DNA of 64,000 nucleotides from Brachionus manjavacas. Its lineage: Eukaryota; Rotifera; Eurotatoria; Ploima; Brachionidae. The translations under genes were made by a program, and so were the position numbers. The DNA lies in contig JAHQIY010000013.1 of assembly GCA_019054805.1 (NCBI GenBank), positions 2,480,001 to 2,544,000 on the forward strand, written 5' to 3'. The notes below the pieces were generated by a model. It had not been told where the DNA came from. It worked only from the letters and a program-made list of their open reading frames with translations, and did no database searches. Positions 59,601-64,000 of this stretch are shown in pieces; within the stretch, counting starts at the first letter, position 1, and each line of letters begins with the position of its first letter.

Positions 59601-61435
59601 TTGTACACATTAAATGAGCCAACATCACTTCCATATGCATGATACCAAATTTCAACACATCGCGTTCCTGCCGAATAAGATCTATACGTCGGTGACAAAA
59701 TAATTGCATTGTCACCCTGATTCTGAAAAAATGGATTATATAGAAAAAAGCTTAAGAAATTTTAAATTTTTTTCGAAGCTTAAAGTTTATGGTCAATTTT
59801 TGATTATAATTATGAAATAAATTGGTATTTCTTAATAGAATCTATGCAGAGATATATTTTTGGATTAAACATACTTGTAAAACCTGCAACATTCTGCAAA
59901 AAAATTTCTCACTTAAAATAGCATCGTTTAGAAGAGCTGCTTCAAACAATAATCAAATTGATGCTGAACATGTTCATGAGTCGCGCAATAAAAGAAAAAA
60001 AATTAGTATTCATTTATTTTAAATAGTTTTTTTTTATTTTCTTGTCTATAAAATAATTTCTTTATCTAGTAAAAAATATTTTTTATATAGTGTTTTGTAT
60101 TTTTTTCTATTAGTTAATTAAAATATCTGGTAATATATAATAATTAATCCTATGCCATTAAGAAATAAAAATTTATTTAAAGCCAGTTTAAACTTGGTTT
60201 GATCATTTTAAGCATCAAAATTGATCATAAACTTCCAAATGCCATTTTCTTTTCCTTTATTACTAATATTATTAAATAATAACAAAAAAATTTCTAGCAC
60301 CTCTAAAAAGTTATTTTTTTCTTTTATAAATTCTCTAAAATTATAAAAAAAATTAATGAACTTATTTTTTTGCCAAAATGGTACTAGGGGTACAAATGAT
60401 GATTTTTTATTTTGAATGAAAAGCTATTTTTTTGATAAAACTAGAATGAAATTTAACTTACTCTTGGATAACTTGATTCAATGAACATGTAATGACCATT
60501 AGTGGTAAAAGTTGTCTTAGAAAAATAAAAAATAAAACAAATTTTGATTTTATAATGTTAAAATACATGATCGAATGAAGGACCAGTTCCGTAAGTAGCT
60601 GTTGAACCTTGGTGCCAAGTCCAATTAAAAACTCCAACTGGATTTAAAGCAAAGCCGCAAATGTCCTCGGATTCAAAGTCACAAAATTTTGATGTAGAGC
60701 AAGAACCCGGTGAGGCATTGACATCATCAATGGCAATATCTGAAAAAAAATTTTTATAAAATTATTTCAAAAATTTTAAAATATCACCTCCTAATAAATT
60801 GCCACCCACAACTCCTCGAATAATAAATCTGTAATTTCCTGCATTAAGTTTAAGTGTGGTTTGTCCCAGCCGCCATTGATTCCCTTGAGTTGTTTTCTTG
60901 GACCAAACAATTGTCATGTTTTGAGTGTCCATACTTTCTAAAGTGACATAAAGTCCATTAATTGCTTCGCCGAACATGTGGTACCAGAATTTAAAGCAAT
61001 ATGTGGTGTAGGAATATCGTATGGTTAAAGGAGGACTGATGATACTAGTGGATTCATTTTGAGATCGTGATGGGTTGCTCTGAAAAAAAAATAAAGATTT
61101 GGTATTTTTTTTATTCAAATACTTGGATGAAAATGTAGTGTCCATTTAAGGATTGGAGCGTATGGTCTGGCAATGGACCATTTATGTCCAAAAGCTCATT
61201 GGCTTTGTTGCGTTGCCAAAAAAAGTTGTTGCTGCTTGAATGGTTTTTCCAATTGCAAAAGTCTTTTTCAAAATCACAGTTCAAAGATACACTAGGGTAT
61301 GTTACAGTGGTAGGTTTTGTTATTGTTTGAGAAATGCTCTGTCCAAATGCAAAACCTTAACAAGTCAATTTAGAGTCAATAAATCGGTTTTTTCAAATGA
61401 GTACCTATCAGGATAAGAATTAAAAATTTAATCAT
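35473..61435 (-). CDS. MAM/LDLa type I transmembrane protein, whole gene (18 traced exons)
   Basis: Overview of the gene whose exons are listed separately. I joined exons by GT-AG sites and codon phase, and all junctions agree except one (exon 10 to 11). Predicted product about 1,900 residues: signal peptide, MAM1-MAM2-MAM3-LDLa1-MAM4-LDLa2-MAM5-LDLa3-MAM6-LDLa4-MAM7-LDLa5-MAM8-LDLa6-MAM9, Thr/Glu-rich stalk, one transmembrane helix, short tail. The architecture resembles endotubin (MAMDC4/AEGP) and MALRD1-type proteins, which sit at the cell surface or in apical endosomes and bind extracellular ligands; orthology is not settled. Small introns (about 43-60 bp) coexist with three of 3.3-5.3 kb, all filled with mobile DNA. 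Confidence 0.9.
35699..36732 (-). CDS. MAM/LDLa gene exon 17: MAM8 end, LDLa6, MAM9, stalk
   Basis: Encodes the rest of MAM8 (FEFWYQLYGDSTSILNVYI ... IFVDDIRLNNC), LDLa6 (CNSFHCVPSSDVCDLAADCC, ending DKSDEHEC), MAM9 (RCNFEQDMCGF ... ILAIDDVTFTKEC) and a Thr/Glu-rich juxtamembrane stalk. The LDLa keeps the acidic Ca2+-site residues D..DKSDE. The 1,034-nt length fits both flanking phases. Confidence 0.93.
36783..36807 (-). CDS. MAM/LDLa gene exon 16: 25-nt microexon
   Basis: Acceptor CCCTTTCAG, donor GTAAAA. Encodes ADGSFLYF plus split codons, the G-x-[FY]-[LI]-Y strand of MAM8. It restores the frame between exon 15 (phase 1) and exon 17 (phase 2), and a 50-bp intron follows it. The normal DHT motif just before this strand is not seen. 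Confidence 0.7.
37203..37511. mobile_element. Tc1/mariner-like MITE, 309 bp
   Basis: Between TA dinucleotides, ends CAGTATGTCACAAAAAGTTA at the left and the complement CAGTATGTCACAAAAAGCTA at the right, 27 bases with one mismatch. No transposase. Lies in the intron between exons 15 and 16. Confidence 0.85.
37515..38299. other. Intron DNA, AT-rich
   Basis: Contains GC-richer fragments near 37740-38050 with repeated ACGAGC/GATGAATAAG words but no recognised family. Confidence 0.35.
38300..39015 (+). pseudogene. LINE-A-related RT C-terminus and 3' end
   Basis: Reads TNKFLGV-stop-FDESL, then 38486-38707 RLNIIKILSSKNWKLN and ALIGSILAYNFPCPN, then DHRLSNLSENYLRNALDY in the next ORF. Ends with GAAGGAGCGTATGCTCGAAC and an (AATAAT)n tail. 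A divergent relative of the 23.8-kb copy, antisense to the host gene. Confidence 0.75.
39376..40500. mobile_element. Foldback element with about 150-bp arms
   Basis: Left arm from about 39440 (AAATTTAAACTG ... GAAAATGTATCCAATG ... ATTACATTGAAAAAG ... TTTTTCAGTTTC) is mirrored at about 40470-40340. The outer left end TTAGTGTTGTAAATC is like a hAT end; the right end is unclear. AT-rich core, no ORF. Confidence 0.6.
40973..41318 (-). CDS. MAM/LDLa gene exon 15: MAM7 end, LDLa5, MAM8 start
   Basis: Begins AIDDLSFTPSC (end of MAM7), then LDLa5 (CETSNECIYIKDLC, then NDKSDELAC) and the first part of MAM8 (ACNFDGTNDNLCSW). Donor GTATGT after phase 1. Confidence 0.92.
41364..41399 (-). CDS. MAM/LDLa gene exon 14: 36-nt exon
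   Basis: Acceptor TTAAAG, donor GTAACT. Encodes IVIETVNGNSQI, the MAM strand just before the AIDDL motif in exon 15. Both ends are phase 0 and match neighbours. The next intron is only 45 bp. Confidence 0.8.
41458..41510 (-). CDS. MAM/LDLa gene exon 13: 53-nt exon
   Basis: Acceptor TTTCTAG, donor GTAAAT. Encodes APEWILADIPLKSDENFQ, the MAM7 'W...V.L' strand. Phase fits exon 12 (G + CT). Confidence 0.85.
41515..42489. other. Intron DNA with tandem repeat and coding-like debris
   Basis: After a 25-bp tandem repeat at 41836-41910, the stretch 41940-42260 is GC-richer. On the minus strand it reads as coding-like near 42050-41930 (PFDYTSFGELVTCDELDIL). Origin unknown. Confidence 0.4.
41836..41910. 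repeat. 25-bp tandem repeat, three copies
   Basis: TTGGATCAAAGAATTGCAAG starts at 41836, 41861 and 41886, giving a strict 25-bp period. Confidence 0.9.
42494..43366. mobile_element. piggyBac element, internally deleted
   Basis: TTAA at 42490-42493 and 43367-43370. The ends are CACTCAAAAGACCAAG at the left and the complement CACTCAAAGGCCCAA at the right. Subterminal inverted copies of ACGTTAAGGMCCAA lie at about 42674 and 43340, a typical piggyBac arrangement. Encodes only the start of a transposase. Confidence 0.9.
42824..42958 (+). pseudogene. piggyBac transposase N-terminus
   Basis: ATG at 42824: MSRRKAALQALELLRNADDT, then an Asp-rich acidic run. A stop falls at 42956-42958, and acidic coding continues in the same frame to about 43085. 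The N-terminal acidic region of piggyBac transposases has this character. The DDD core is missing. Resembles the relic at 9481. Confidence 0.7.
43400..43700 (+). pseudogene. LINE fragments
   Basis: A 3'-end-like GAAAGGAGAGCGCTC sequence near 43415 is followed by AATAAATAAAG; then 43560-43680 reads WSLDLNIEKCDVMHVGSK, the RT motif after YADD. Very short remnants. Confidence 0.5.
44014..44106 (-). CDS. MAM/LDLa gene exon 12: 93-nt exon
   Basis: Acceptor CTATTTAG, donor GTAAGT. Encodes DEDGSLPVLRVHMRKVTGGP then LLWEKKNLNG, the central strands of MAM7. Phase fits both neighbours. Too short for ordinary ORF detection. Confidence 0.88.
44157..44980 (-). CDS. MAM/LDLa gene exon 11: MAM6 rest, LDLa4, MAM7 start
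   Basis: Acceptor TTCAACAG before 44980, donor GTAAGA after 44157. Encodes most of MAM6 (ISKDVSLGTVNG ... ILAVDETNFINC), LDLa4 (CNGSYSYCIPNSLLCDFNSD, ending GDEQLHTC) and the start of MAM7 (RCDFESEQNSLCQW ... LRLWYFMLG). The start phase needs two bases from the preceding exon, which the visible exon 10 end does not supply cleanly. Confidence 0.88.
44985..46499. other. Intron DNA
   Basis: AT-rich. A stretch with strong splice signals at about 45280-45222 on the minus strand (TTTAG acceptor, GTAAGT donor) is open in one phase but does not fit the MAM pattern. ATTCGAATAT-type repeats occur near 46250-46450. Confidence 0.4.
46500..47360 (+). pseudogene. LINE-B-type RT C-terminus and 3' end
   Basis: Reads WDEHFASIINRANLVLGIVK, PLVRPHLKYASQVWHPFLRK and IVQRRATKIT, then a triplicated LEKLKLTNLEERRI block, RGDLIQQYK, and a decayed tail. 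A CR1/Jockey-like remnant with several stops, antisense to the host gene. Confidence 0.75.
46805..46984 (+). repeat. 60-bp tandem repeat, three copies
   Basis: CTGGACTAGCAATTAAGACT recurs at 46806, 46866 and 46926; the copies look identical by eye apart from the first two or three bases. Unit length 60, which keeps the LINE reading frame (20 codons). Confidence 0.95.
47815..48200 (+). pseudogene. Merlin (IS1016/ISXO2-like) transposase C-terminal fragment
   Basis: Reads RELNERCYIQIVPGRKAETL, then FLSDSWSSYEKISQL (catalytic D-W-x-x-Y block) and HLKVYHKYN; after a frameshift EGLWKHAKDTFKM, and in another frame SYLDEFMWRRM, the usual end of this family. Frameshifted and without the first catalytic block, so inactive. 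Confidence 0.8.
48496..49240 (-). CDS. MAM/LDLa gene exon 10: LDLa2 end, MAM5, LDLa3, MAM6 start
   Basis: Acceptor AATTTAG before 49240; begins DDCGDMSDEKNQTC, completing LDLa2. Then MAM5 (RCTFEASFCEW ... IIAIDDVSFSKEC), LDLa3 (CSDGRCINKTQLCDFIKDCS, then GADEFNC) and MAM6 start (KCNFEKDNCGW). The 3' limit is uncertain: I chose donor GTATGA after 48496, which leaves a split Trp codon. The frame stays open to 48384, but no GT donor with the phase exon 11 needs lies there. Confidence 0.85.
49245..50540. other. Intron DNA, nothing recognised
   Basis: Includes an AATTAAATT microsatellite-like run at about 49715-49760. No coding signal that I trust. Confidence 0.4.
50549..52616. mobile_element. 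Large foldback element, about 2.07 kb
   Basis: The outer ends carry CTCCGGATTTAGCAATTTAC at the left and the complement of GTTCCGGATTTATTAATTTA at the right. The arms are inverted copies for several hundred bases: the CTGACCCCC repeats and CATCCTGGAGAAAAACTAGT at 50938-51045 return as the complement at 51665-51795. A second, smaller inverted repeat (TTTTTGCTCAAAAATTTTAA) is nested in the right arm at about 51990-52175. The AT-rich frame at 51258-51461 is in the central spacer and unrecognised. Confidence 0.75.
52808..52906 (-). CDS. MAM/LDLa gene exon 9: MAM4 end and LDLa2 start
   Basis: 99 nt, acceptor GCATAG, donor GTACAT. Encodes NCGIIIRNVSC and the first half of LDLa2 (CDNKNCVSKSRLCDFN), completed in exon 10 across a 3.6-kb intron. 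Phase correct on both sides. Confidence 0.88.
52960..53777 (-). CDS. MAM/LDLa gene exon 8: MAM3 end, LDLa1, MAM4
   Basis: Acceptor ACATAG, donor GTAAGA. Encodes the second half of MAM3 (GSSSTLSVIQKGF ... DIAVDDLKILNG), LDLa1 (CPNGKCIAERKICNFVQDCS, then GEDELGC) and nearly all of MAM4 (KVDFEMGTSNW ... VAFDDIDFL). Confidence 0.93.
53826..54054 (-). CDS. MAM/LDLa gene exon 7: MAM3 start
   Basis: Acceptor CTAATAAG before 54054; T + GT forms the Cys that follows exon 6. Encodes AWKNAEQNADFEWVRNRG, GPMVDHTLATSLGTYLFIE and FEFYYHM. The donor splits AT|G across a 48-bp intron. Confidence 0.92.
54060..55003. other. Intron DNA with a GC-richer patch
   Basis: 54190-54380 holds ACCGGGCCCGGT (perfect palindrome) and other GC-rich words unlike its surroundings; family unknown. 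Confidence 0.4.
55006..55884. mobile_element. Tigger/pogo-like element, copy B
   Basis: Flanked by TA (55004-55005 and 55885-55886). Ends CAGTCGAGTCTGGATAATAC at the left and the complement of CACTCGAGTCTTGTTATAAC at the right. 879 bp, with both ends, so a non-autonomous derivative. ATCGTATTAA words are repeated near both ends. Confidence 0.85.
55290..55571 (-). pseudogene. CENP-B/Tigger-type transposase N-terminal fragment (copy B)
   Basis: The ATG at 55571 starts a frame with IKNLYENNLINPSSKRMRGS, then KIEEALDHWFKSV and FKASNGWLNGFKKG, the CENPB HTH that binds transposon ends. Ends without a DDE domain. Upstream at 55620-55720 the minus strand continues with a first HTH-like stretch in broken frame. 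The product could bind ends and repress, but cannot cut. Confidence 0.8.
55890..57265 (+). pseudogene. LINE-A reverse transcriptase, decayed copy
   Basis: Starts with SNLKRLKNEAASRPDQIHN-type RT block 1 near 56010; block A FDIYKAFDRVWHEGL near 56180; SVTSPLLFSIYINDIPKR near 56360; thumb and C-terminus in fragments; then QDILKTQLHCVIATLLF and the 3' UTR ending GAAGGAGCCCAAGCTCGGTA and (AAATA)n at about 57270. Contains an internal deletion between blocks 1 and A. Abuts the Tigger element at its 5' side. Confidence 0.75.
57270..58069. other. Intron DNA with a possible coding relic
   Basis: 57480-57620 is less AT-rich; one plus frame reads RLEPGIYQFDYRDEFHRTCQ then CSCKYF. No family recognised. 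Confidence 0.35.
58078..59048. mobile_element. Merlin-like DNA transposon, 971 bp
   Basis: Perfect 8-bp target duplication GAAAATTC (58070-58077 and 59049-59056). Ends GGGTCTACTCGGTTATGTGA at the left and the complement of GGGTCTACCCGGTTATGTGA at the right. GGG ends and 8-9-bp duplications fit Merlin. GTGAACA/TGTTCAC words cluster near both ends. Encodes a short protein without a catalytic domain. Confidence 0.9.
58410..58839 (+). pseudogene. Merlin-like zinc-ribbon protein with C-terminal C2H2 finger
   Basis: First frame from ATG 58410 (MSKIFQSEEYKLFNKVKERG, then CTNPTC) meets a stop just after 58550; the continuation is in the frame of 58528-58839, so there is an indel near the AT-rich run at 58535-58545. 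The second frame has WRCRTCGQNKSVLDESFF, the second half of the IS1016/ISXO2-type zinc ribbon. Then, instead of the DDE domain, it ends with CVLCGKYFEGERGLNLHKSK then SH, a C2H2 finger (C-x2-C-x12-H-x4-H). About 143 codons in all. Such a product could bind DNA but not transpose. Confidence 0.75.
59335..59722 (-). CDS. MAM/LDLa gene exon 6: MAM2 end, MAM3 start
   Basis: Acceptor TTTTTCAG before 59722, donor GTAAAT after 59335. Encodes NQGDNAIILSPTYRSY, then CVEIWYHAYGSDVGSFNVY, GDISIDDYELKEKACEP and MGDCDFEENT; the last Cys codon is split T|GT and completed in exon 7, 5.3 kb away. Confidence 0.93.
59726..60461. other. Intron 5 with a transposon-like fragment
   Basis: 59865-60022 on the plus strand reads KHTCKTCNILQKNFSLKIAS and ends with a basic NKRKK stretch and stop; looks like a transposase C-terminus, family unknown. 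Confidence 0.35.
60462..60515 (-). CDS. MAM/LDLa gene exon 5: 54-nt exon
   Basis: Acceptor TTTCTAAG, donor GTAAGT. Encodes TTFTTNGHYMFIESSYPR, the DHT-to-G-[HY]-Y strand of MAM2. Phase 0 at both ends. Confidence 0.9.
60567..60739 (-). CDS. MAM/LDLa gene exon 4: MAM1 end, MAM2 start
   Basis: Acceptor TTTTTTTCAG, donor GTATTT. Encodes IAIDDVNASPGSCS, then FCDFESEDICGF and ATYGTGPSFDH. The 51-bp intron to exon 5 follows. Confidence 0.92.
60788..61079 (-). CDS. MAM/LDLa gene exon 3: MAM1 core
   Basis: Acceptor TTTTTTTCAG, donor GTGATA. Encodes SNPSRSQNESTSIISPPL, CFKFWYHMFGEAINGLYV and YRFIIRGVVGGNLLGG. The split codon G|AT gives the Asp of GDIAIDD. Confidence 0.92.
61123..61355 (-). CDS. MAM/LDLa gene exon 2: signal-peptide end, MAM1 start
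   Basis: Acceptor TTGTTAAG, donor GTATTT. Encodes FAFGQSISQTITKPTTVTYP, then MAM1 start CDFEKDFCNWKN and DHTLQSLNGHYIFIQ. Followed by a 43-bp intron. Confidence 0.92.
61405..61435 (-). CDS. MAM/LDLa gene exon 1: start codon and signal peptide
   Basis: ATG at 61433-61435. Encodes MIKFLILILI and the first base of Gly; with exon 2 this makes a classic signal peptide (MIKFLILILIGFAFGQS). Donor GTACTC; intron 49 bp. First-exon choice rests on the signal peptide and phase. Confidence 0.88.
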
Positions 61436-61439
61436 TTTT

Positions 61440-62019
61440 AAATTAAAAAAACAAAATTTAAATTTTATTTTAATTTATAATAGATAAAAATTGTGTAATC
61501 ATCAGAAGATTTTAGCTATTAAGATTAAGTCAAAAGATCATTAAATAGACTAGATGATAAATGATAATTAAAGCTTATAAATTGATAAGATTTAACTCTC
61601 TTTAGTAATTTTAAATTTTGAATTCAAAATACATACTGATAAAAAAGCACATCTTTATTTAAAAAATTTAGAGATAGTCACAATAAATATTATCTTTGTC
61701 AAAATTGTGAAAAAGTAAGAAAAATTTAAAATTTTTGTTTTCGGTTTTTATTTAAAACTGATATAAAAATGCAGAATATGAATATTTTTTCAACAGTTAA
61801 ATAAAAATTTAAACAATTTTGCTTAACACAGATGAATCCAAAATCGCGCTTTCAACAAAATTGGTTTTTAATGGTAGTTTCGATTATGTGTGTTGGATTT
61901 TAAAAAAAAAATTCAATTTTATGTGCATAAGATATACCCTCTTTCCAGTTGGCTTTTTTCTTTCATTTAAATTTTTTTCATGCCGAAACAACATTTCAAA
62001 GCTTTAGTGTTAGTTTTTT
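61440..62019. other. 5' flank of the MAM/LDLa gene
   Basis: AT-rich, likely promoter side of the gene; no defensible elements. Confidence 0.35.
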
Positions 62020-62290
62020 TACCATTTTTAAACTTTTAGGGATTAATATTGAAGGATTTAAAAAGATCACATTTATTGATCAAGTTAAAAAAAATTGTTC
62101 GTCAAAAAACAAAGCGTTGACTTTTTTTTCTATTAAAAGATTCAAGAATTTTTCGGATGAGAAAAAAAAGTTTTTCGGCAGTTCGCCTGTGTTTCCTAAA
62201 ACCCGACTGTTCTTGAAACAGTAAAGATTTATGGTCTAAAAAACTGGACAATCTAAGAGAGATAATGCGTTCAAATACCTTTCAATCATA
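62020..62290 (-). pseudogene. LINE-A RT fragment
   Basis: The minus strand reads KVFERIISLRLSSFLDHKSL, then QEQSGFRKHRRTAEKLFF and ILESFNRKK in shifting frames, matching the same blocks of the LINE-A copy at 24.6 kb. Confidence 0.75.
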
Positions 62291-62476
62291 GACCCTTAAC
62301 AATCGGGAAGACTATTTACGAATGCTACAACAATCGGATATGATTTTATGTATTTTATTCGTTTTATATTAATTTGTATATAGTTAATTTATTTGTAAAT
62401 AATTTAAAAAAATAAAAAAAAAATATTTTTTAATTTTAATAGTTTATTCAATAAAGAAGTATAATAAAATAAATTT

Positions 62477-63610
62477 TTAAATTTCTCCTTCGTCCTCTTC
62501 TGGACATTCAATCCATATTATATCTGAGTCCTTTTCTTTTGGTTCTTCTTCTGGTTCTTCTTCTTCTGGTTCATCAACCAAATTTTCACCTCTCATTCTT
62601 CTATGAATTGCTCTAAGTTCTTGGTCGGCTTCAATTTCTTCTTGGTCAGTAAATTCTCGCTTTATTCTAATCACCATTTCTCTATCTGCATCACAAAAAT
62701 CAAAGGTTCCAATTTCTTCGATGCCTTCTAAATAATCATTGAATTTTCTCCAACCTTCATTTGTTGCAATACATTTGGCTGCTAAAGGAATCAAATCATC
62801 TGACCATTTGCTTTTGGGTTTGCCAAAAACATTGGCATATTCTAAACTATCAAAATTTAGAAGGTAAAATCTTCGCTTGAATTCCATTTTTGAATGAATT
62901 TTCCTTTCCAAAGTTTCAAAGCTAATCGTTGAGTCTAGATTGTAACTCATAAAATATCTTTTAATTTTCAATTTAAGCCCTTCAAGGCTTGTTTTATTTT
63001 TAGCCAGTCTTATGTTTAAACCAGCTCCTGATAATTGTTCTTTTATTGAACATAACGTGTCATCTAACGTTTTTTTATGTGGAAGACTAGTCCATGCCAT
63101 TTCTTCAATTACTAATTGTTCTATTTGAGCTCTAGCGGCGTCATCATATTTTAAAATGTCTTTTTCTATATATTGATGTCCAGTCCAAGCATGATAAGGT
63201 CCATACGATTGTGCAAGTATAACGTTTGCAGTGGTTTTATAGGTTCCTGCTCTACCACAAAGAACTAAACACCAACCACTATTTGTCTCGTGGCCATCCA
63301 CTTTTACTCTTATATTTCGTAAGAGTTCCAAGTAAGCTTTGAAAGGTGCCAGCTTTTGGTATTCACTATCAACTAAAGGTTTTTTTGAATCTTCAGAATA
63401 CCGTTGGGCTTCCATTTGTTCAAGTTGATCTACATTAGTTTTAGTCAATTTTAATTTAATTACGTCACTATGCCATTGGTTTGGCTCCGGATATAATCTT
63501 CTGAAATGCTCCATGTCTTCAGCTGAATACTTGTTTGGTGCTTTCATACGTTCGATTGTATTAAGTACTTTGTTCCCTTTGTGACATCCAACGTTGTTCT
63601 GGGTTTTCAT
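62477..63610 (-). pseudogene. rep: CRESS-DNA Rep, superfamily-3 helicase half
   Basis: An open 377-codon frame. It shows a P-loop-like motif GRAGTYKTT (near 63234-63260; the usual Gly before Lys is Tyr), a Walker B motif LVIEEMAW (near 63092-63115), a motif-C-like YFMSYN (near 62940-62957) and the RRF arginine block (near 62868). These are the parts of the helicase of Rep proteins of circular single-stranded DNA viruses and related plasmids, which unwind DNA in rolling-circle replication. The C-terminus is Glu-rich. The ATG at 63610 is probably not the true start, because the nickase motifs lie upstream in the disrupted part. Most likely an old integrated copy. Confidence 0.8.
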
Positions 63611-64000
63611 AAATTACTTGCTTTTTTTTAATATAAGCAATTAAATTTTCCCAATGCTGGTAGTCCTTTATTTCACCGTAATGCATGCTGTTAATAGCTT
63701 GCCTGGCTAGATGATGAGTTATGCCCATTTGTTCTTAATTTTAGACAAGTCTCTGGCCGCTCTTTTATAGAGCTTTGGAACTCCTATGACGTGGTAGTGA
63801 CGTTTTCCAGTAAAACTTTCTTTGTCGACGCCAATGATTCTGACATTTTCGAACAATTCTAACACAGTACTTTCTGTAGTCAAACTGGCATTTAAAATGC
63901 AATGTCTCTATGTTGACATTTTTTGCTTTTTGGCCGGAGCTATTACCATTTCGTCTTCTCTTGTTCTTTTAGAAGTAGTTGCTTCCTCTTGAGGGGTTGT
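63611..64000 (-). pseudogene. rep: CRESS-DNA Rep, HUH endonuclease half (broken, runs off window)
   Basis: Upstream on the same strand: a candidate motif I (ILNAS) just after an in-frame stop at 63908-63910; the HUH metal-binding motif RHYHV at 63791-63799 and flanks; and the motif-III segment AYIKKK near 63622-63638, whose Tyr would be the nicking residue. The HUH frame ends in a stop at 63719-63721 and motif III is in another frame; the helicase half returns to the first frame, so two opposite frameshifts flank motif III. Lys/Arg-rich sequence precedes motif I. With a stop and two frameshifts this copy cannot encode Rep. Confidence 0.75.

Noticed and set aside
1-64000. Bacterial or plasmid origin of the contig
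   Set aside because: Spliced metazoan genes, LINEs and animal DNA transposons occur throughout; no operons or bacterial genes.

Overview
The window looks like nuclear DNA of an AT-rich invertebrate animal. By eye it is about three-quarters A+T. It carries a RABGAP1-type Rab GTPase-activating protein, an ATF4-type bZIP factor and a spliced MAM/LDL-receptor-A transmembrane protein, and the standard stop codons are used. Many introns of the MAM/LDLa gene are only about 40-60 bp. A monogonont rotifer or similar small invertebrate is a reasonable guess, but this is inference and not proven. There is no operon structure, CRISPR array or tRNA/rRNA gene that I can see.

Layout. 1-2535: 3' part of a LINE with one frameshift. 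3.1-6.5 kb: a hAT-like MITE, then a decayed CR1/Jockey-like LINE (called LINE-B here) broken by an LTR element (LTR 5067-5355 plus a gag-like ORF). 6.6-11.8 kb: pogo-like relic, a GC-richer unknown insert, a piggyBac relic, and a MULE-like element with a 10-bp target duplication. 12.7-13.6 kb: intronless ATF4-like gene (minus). 13.85-15.2 kb: two nested hAT-like elements with a 483-bp internal tandem duplication. 15.5-19 kb: LINE-A copies, a Tigger/pogo copy and a foldback element. 19.9-31.3 kb: RABGAP1 orthologue (plus), two coding exons separated by an 8.1-kb intron filled with retroelement debris and a perfect 71-bp palindrome. 32.2-33.8 kb: foldback hAT-like MITE and a dead mariner.

35.5-61.4 kb (minus): one large gene for a type I membrane protein. 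I traced 18 exons by matching splice sites and codon phase: signal peptide, nine MAM and six LDLa modules, Ser/Thr-rich stalk, transmembrane helix and short basic tail, about 1,900 residues. One small exon probably remains unseen between 48.5 and 45.0 kb. Its introns hold a Tc1-like MITE, piggyBac, two Merlin pieces, LINEs, a 2-kb foldback element and a Tigger element.

62.0-64.0 kb (minus): a LINE-A fragment, then a decayed Rep gene of CRESS-DNA (single-stranded circular virus or plasmid) type, with a HUH nickase half and a superfamily-3 helicase half separated by disabling lesions. This is the most unusual item. The three host genes do not form a functional unit; most of the remainder is accessory mobile DNA.
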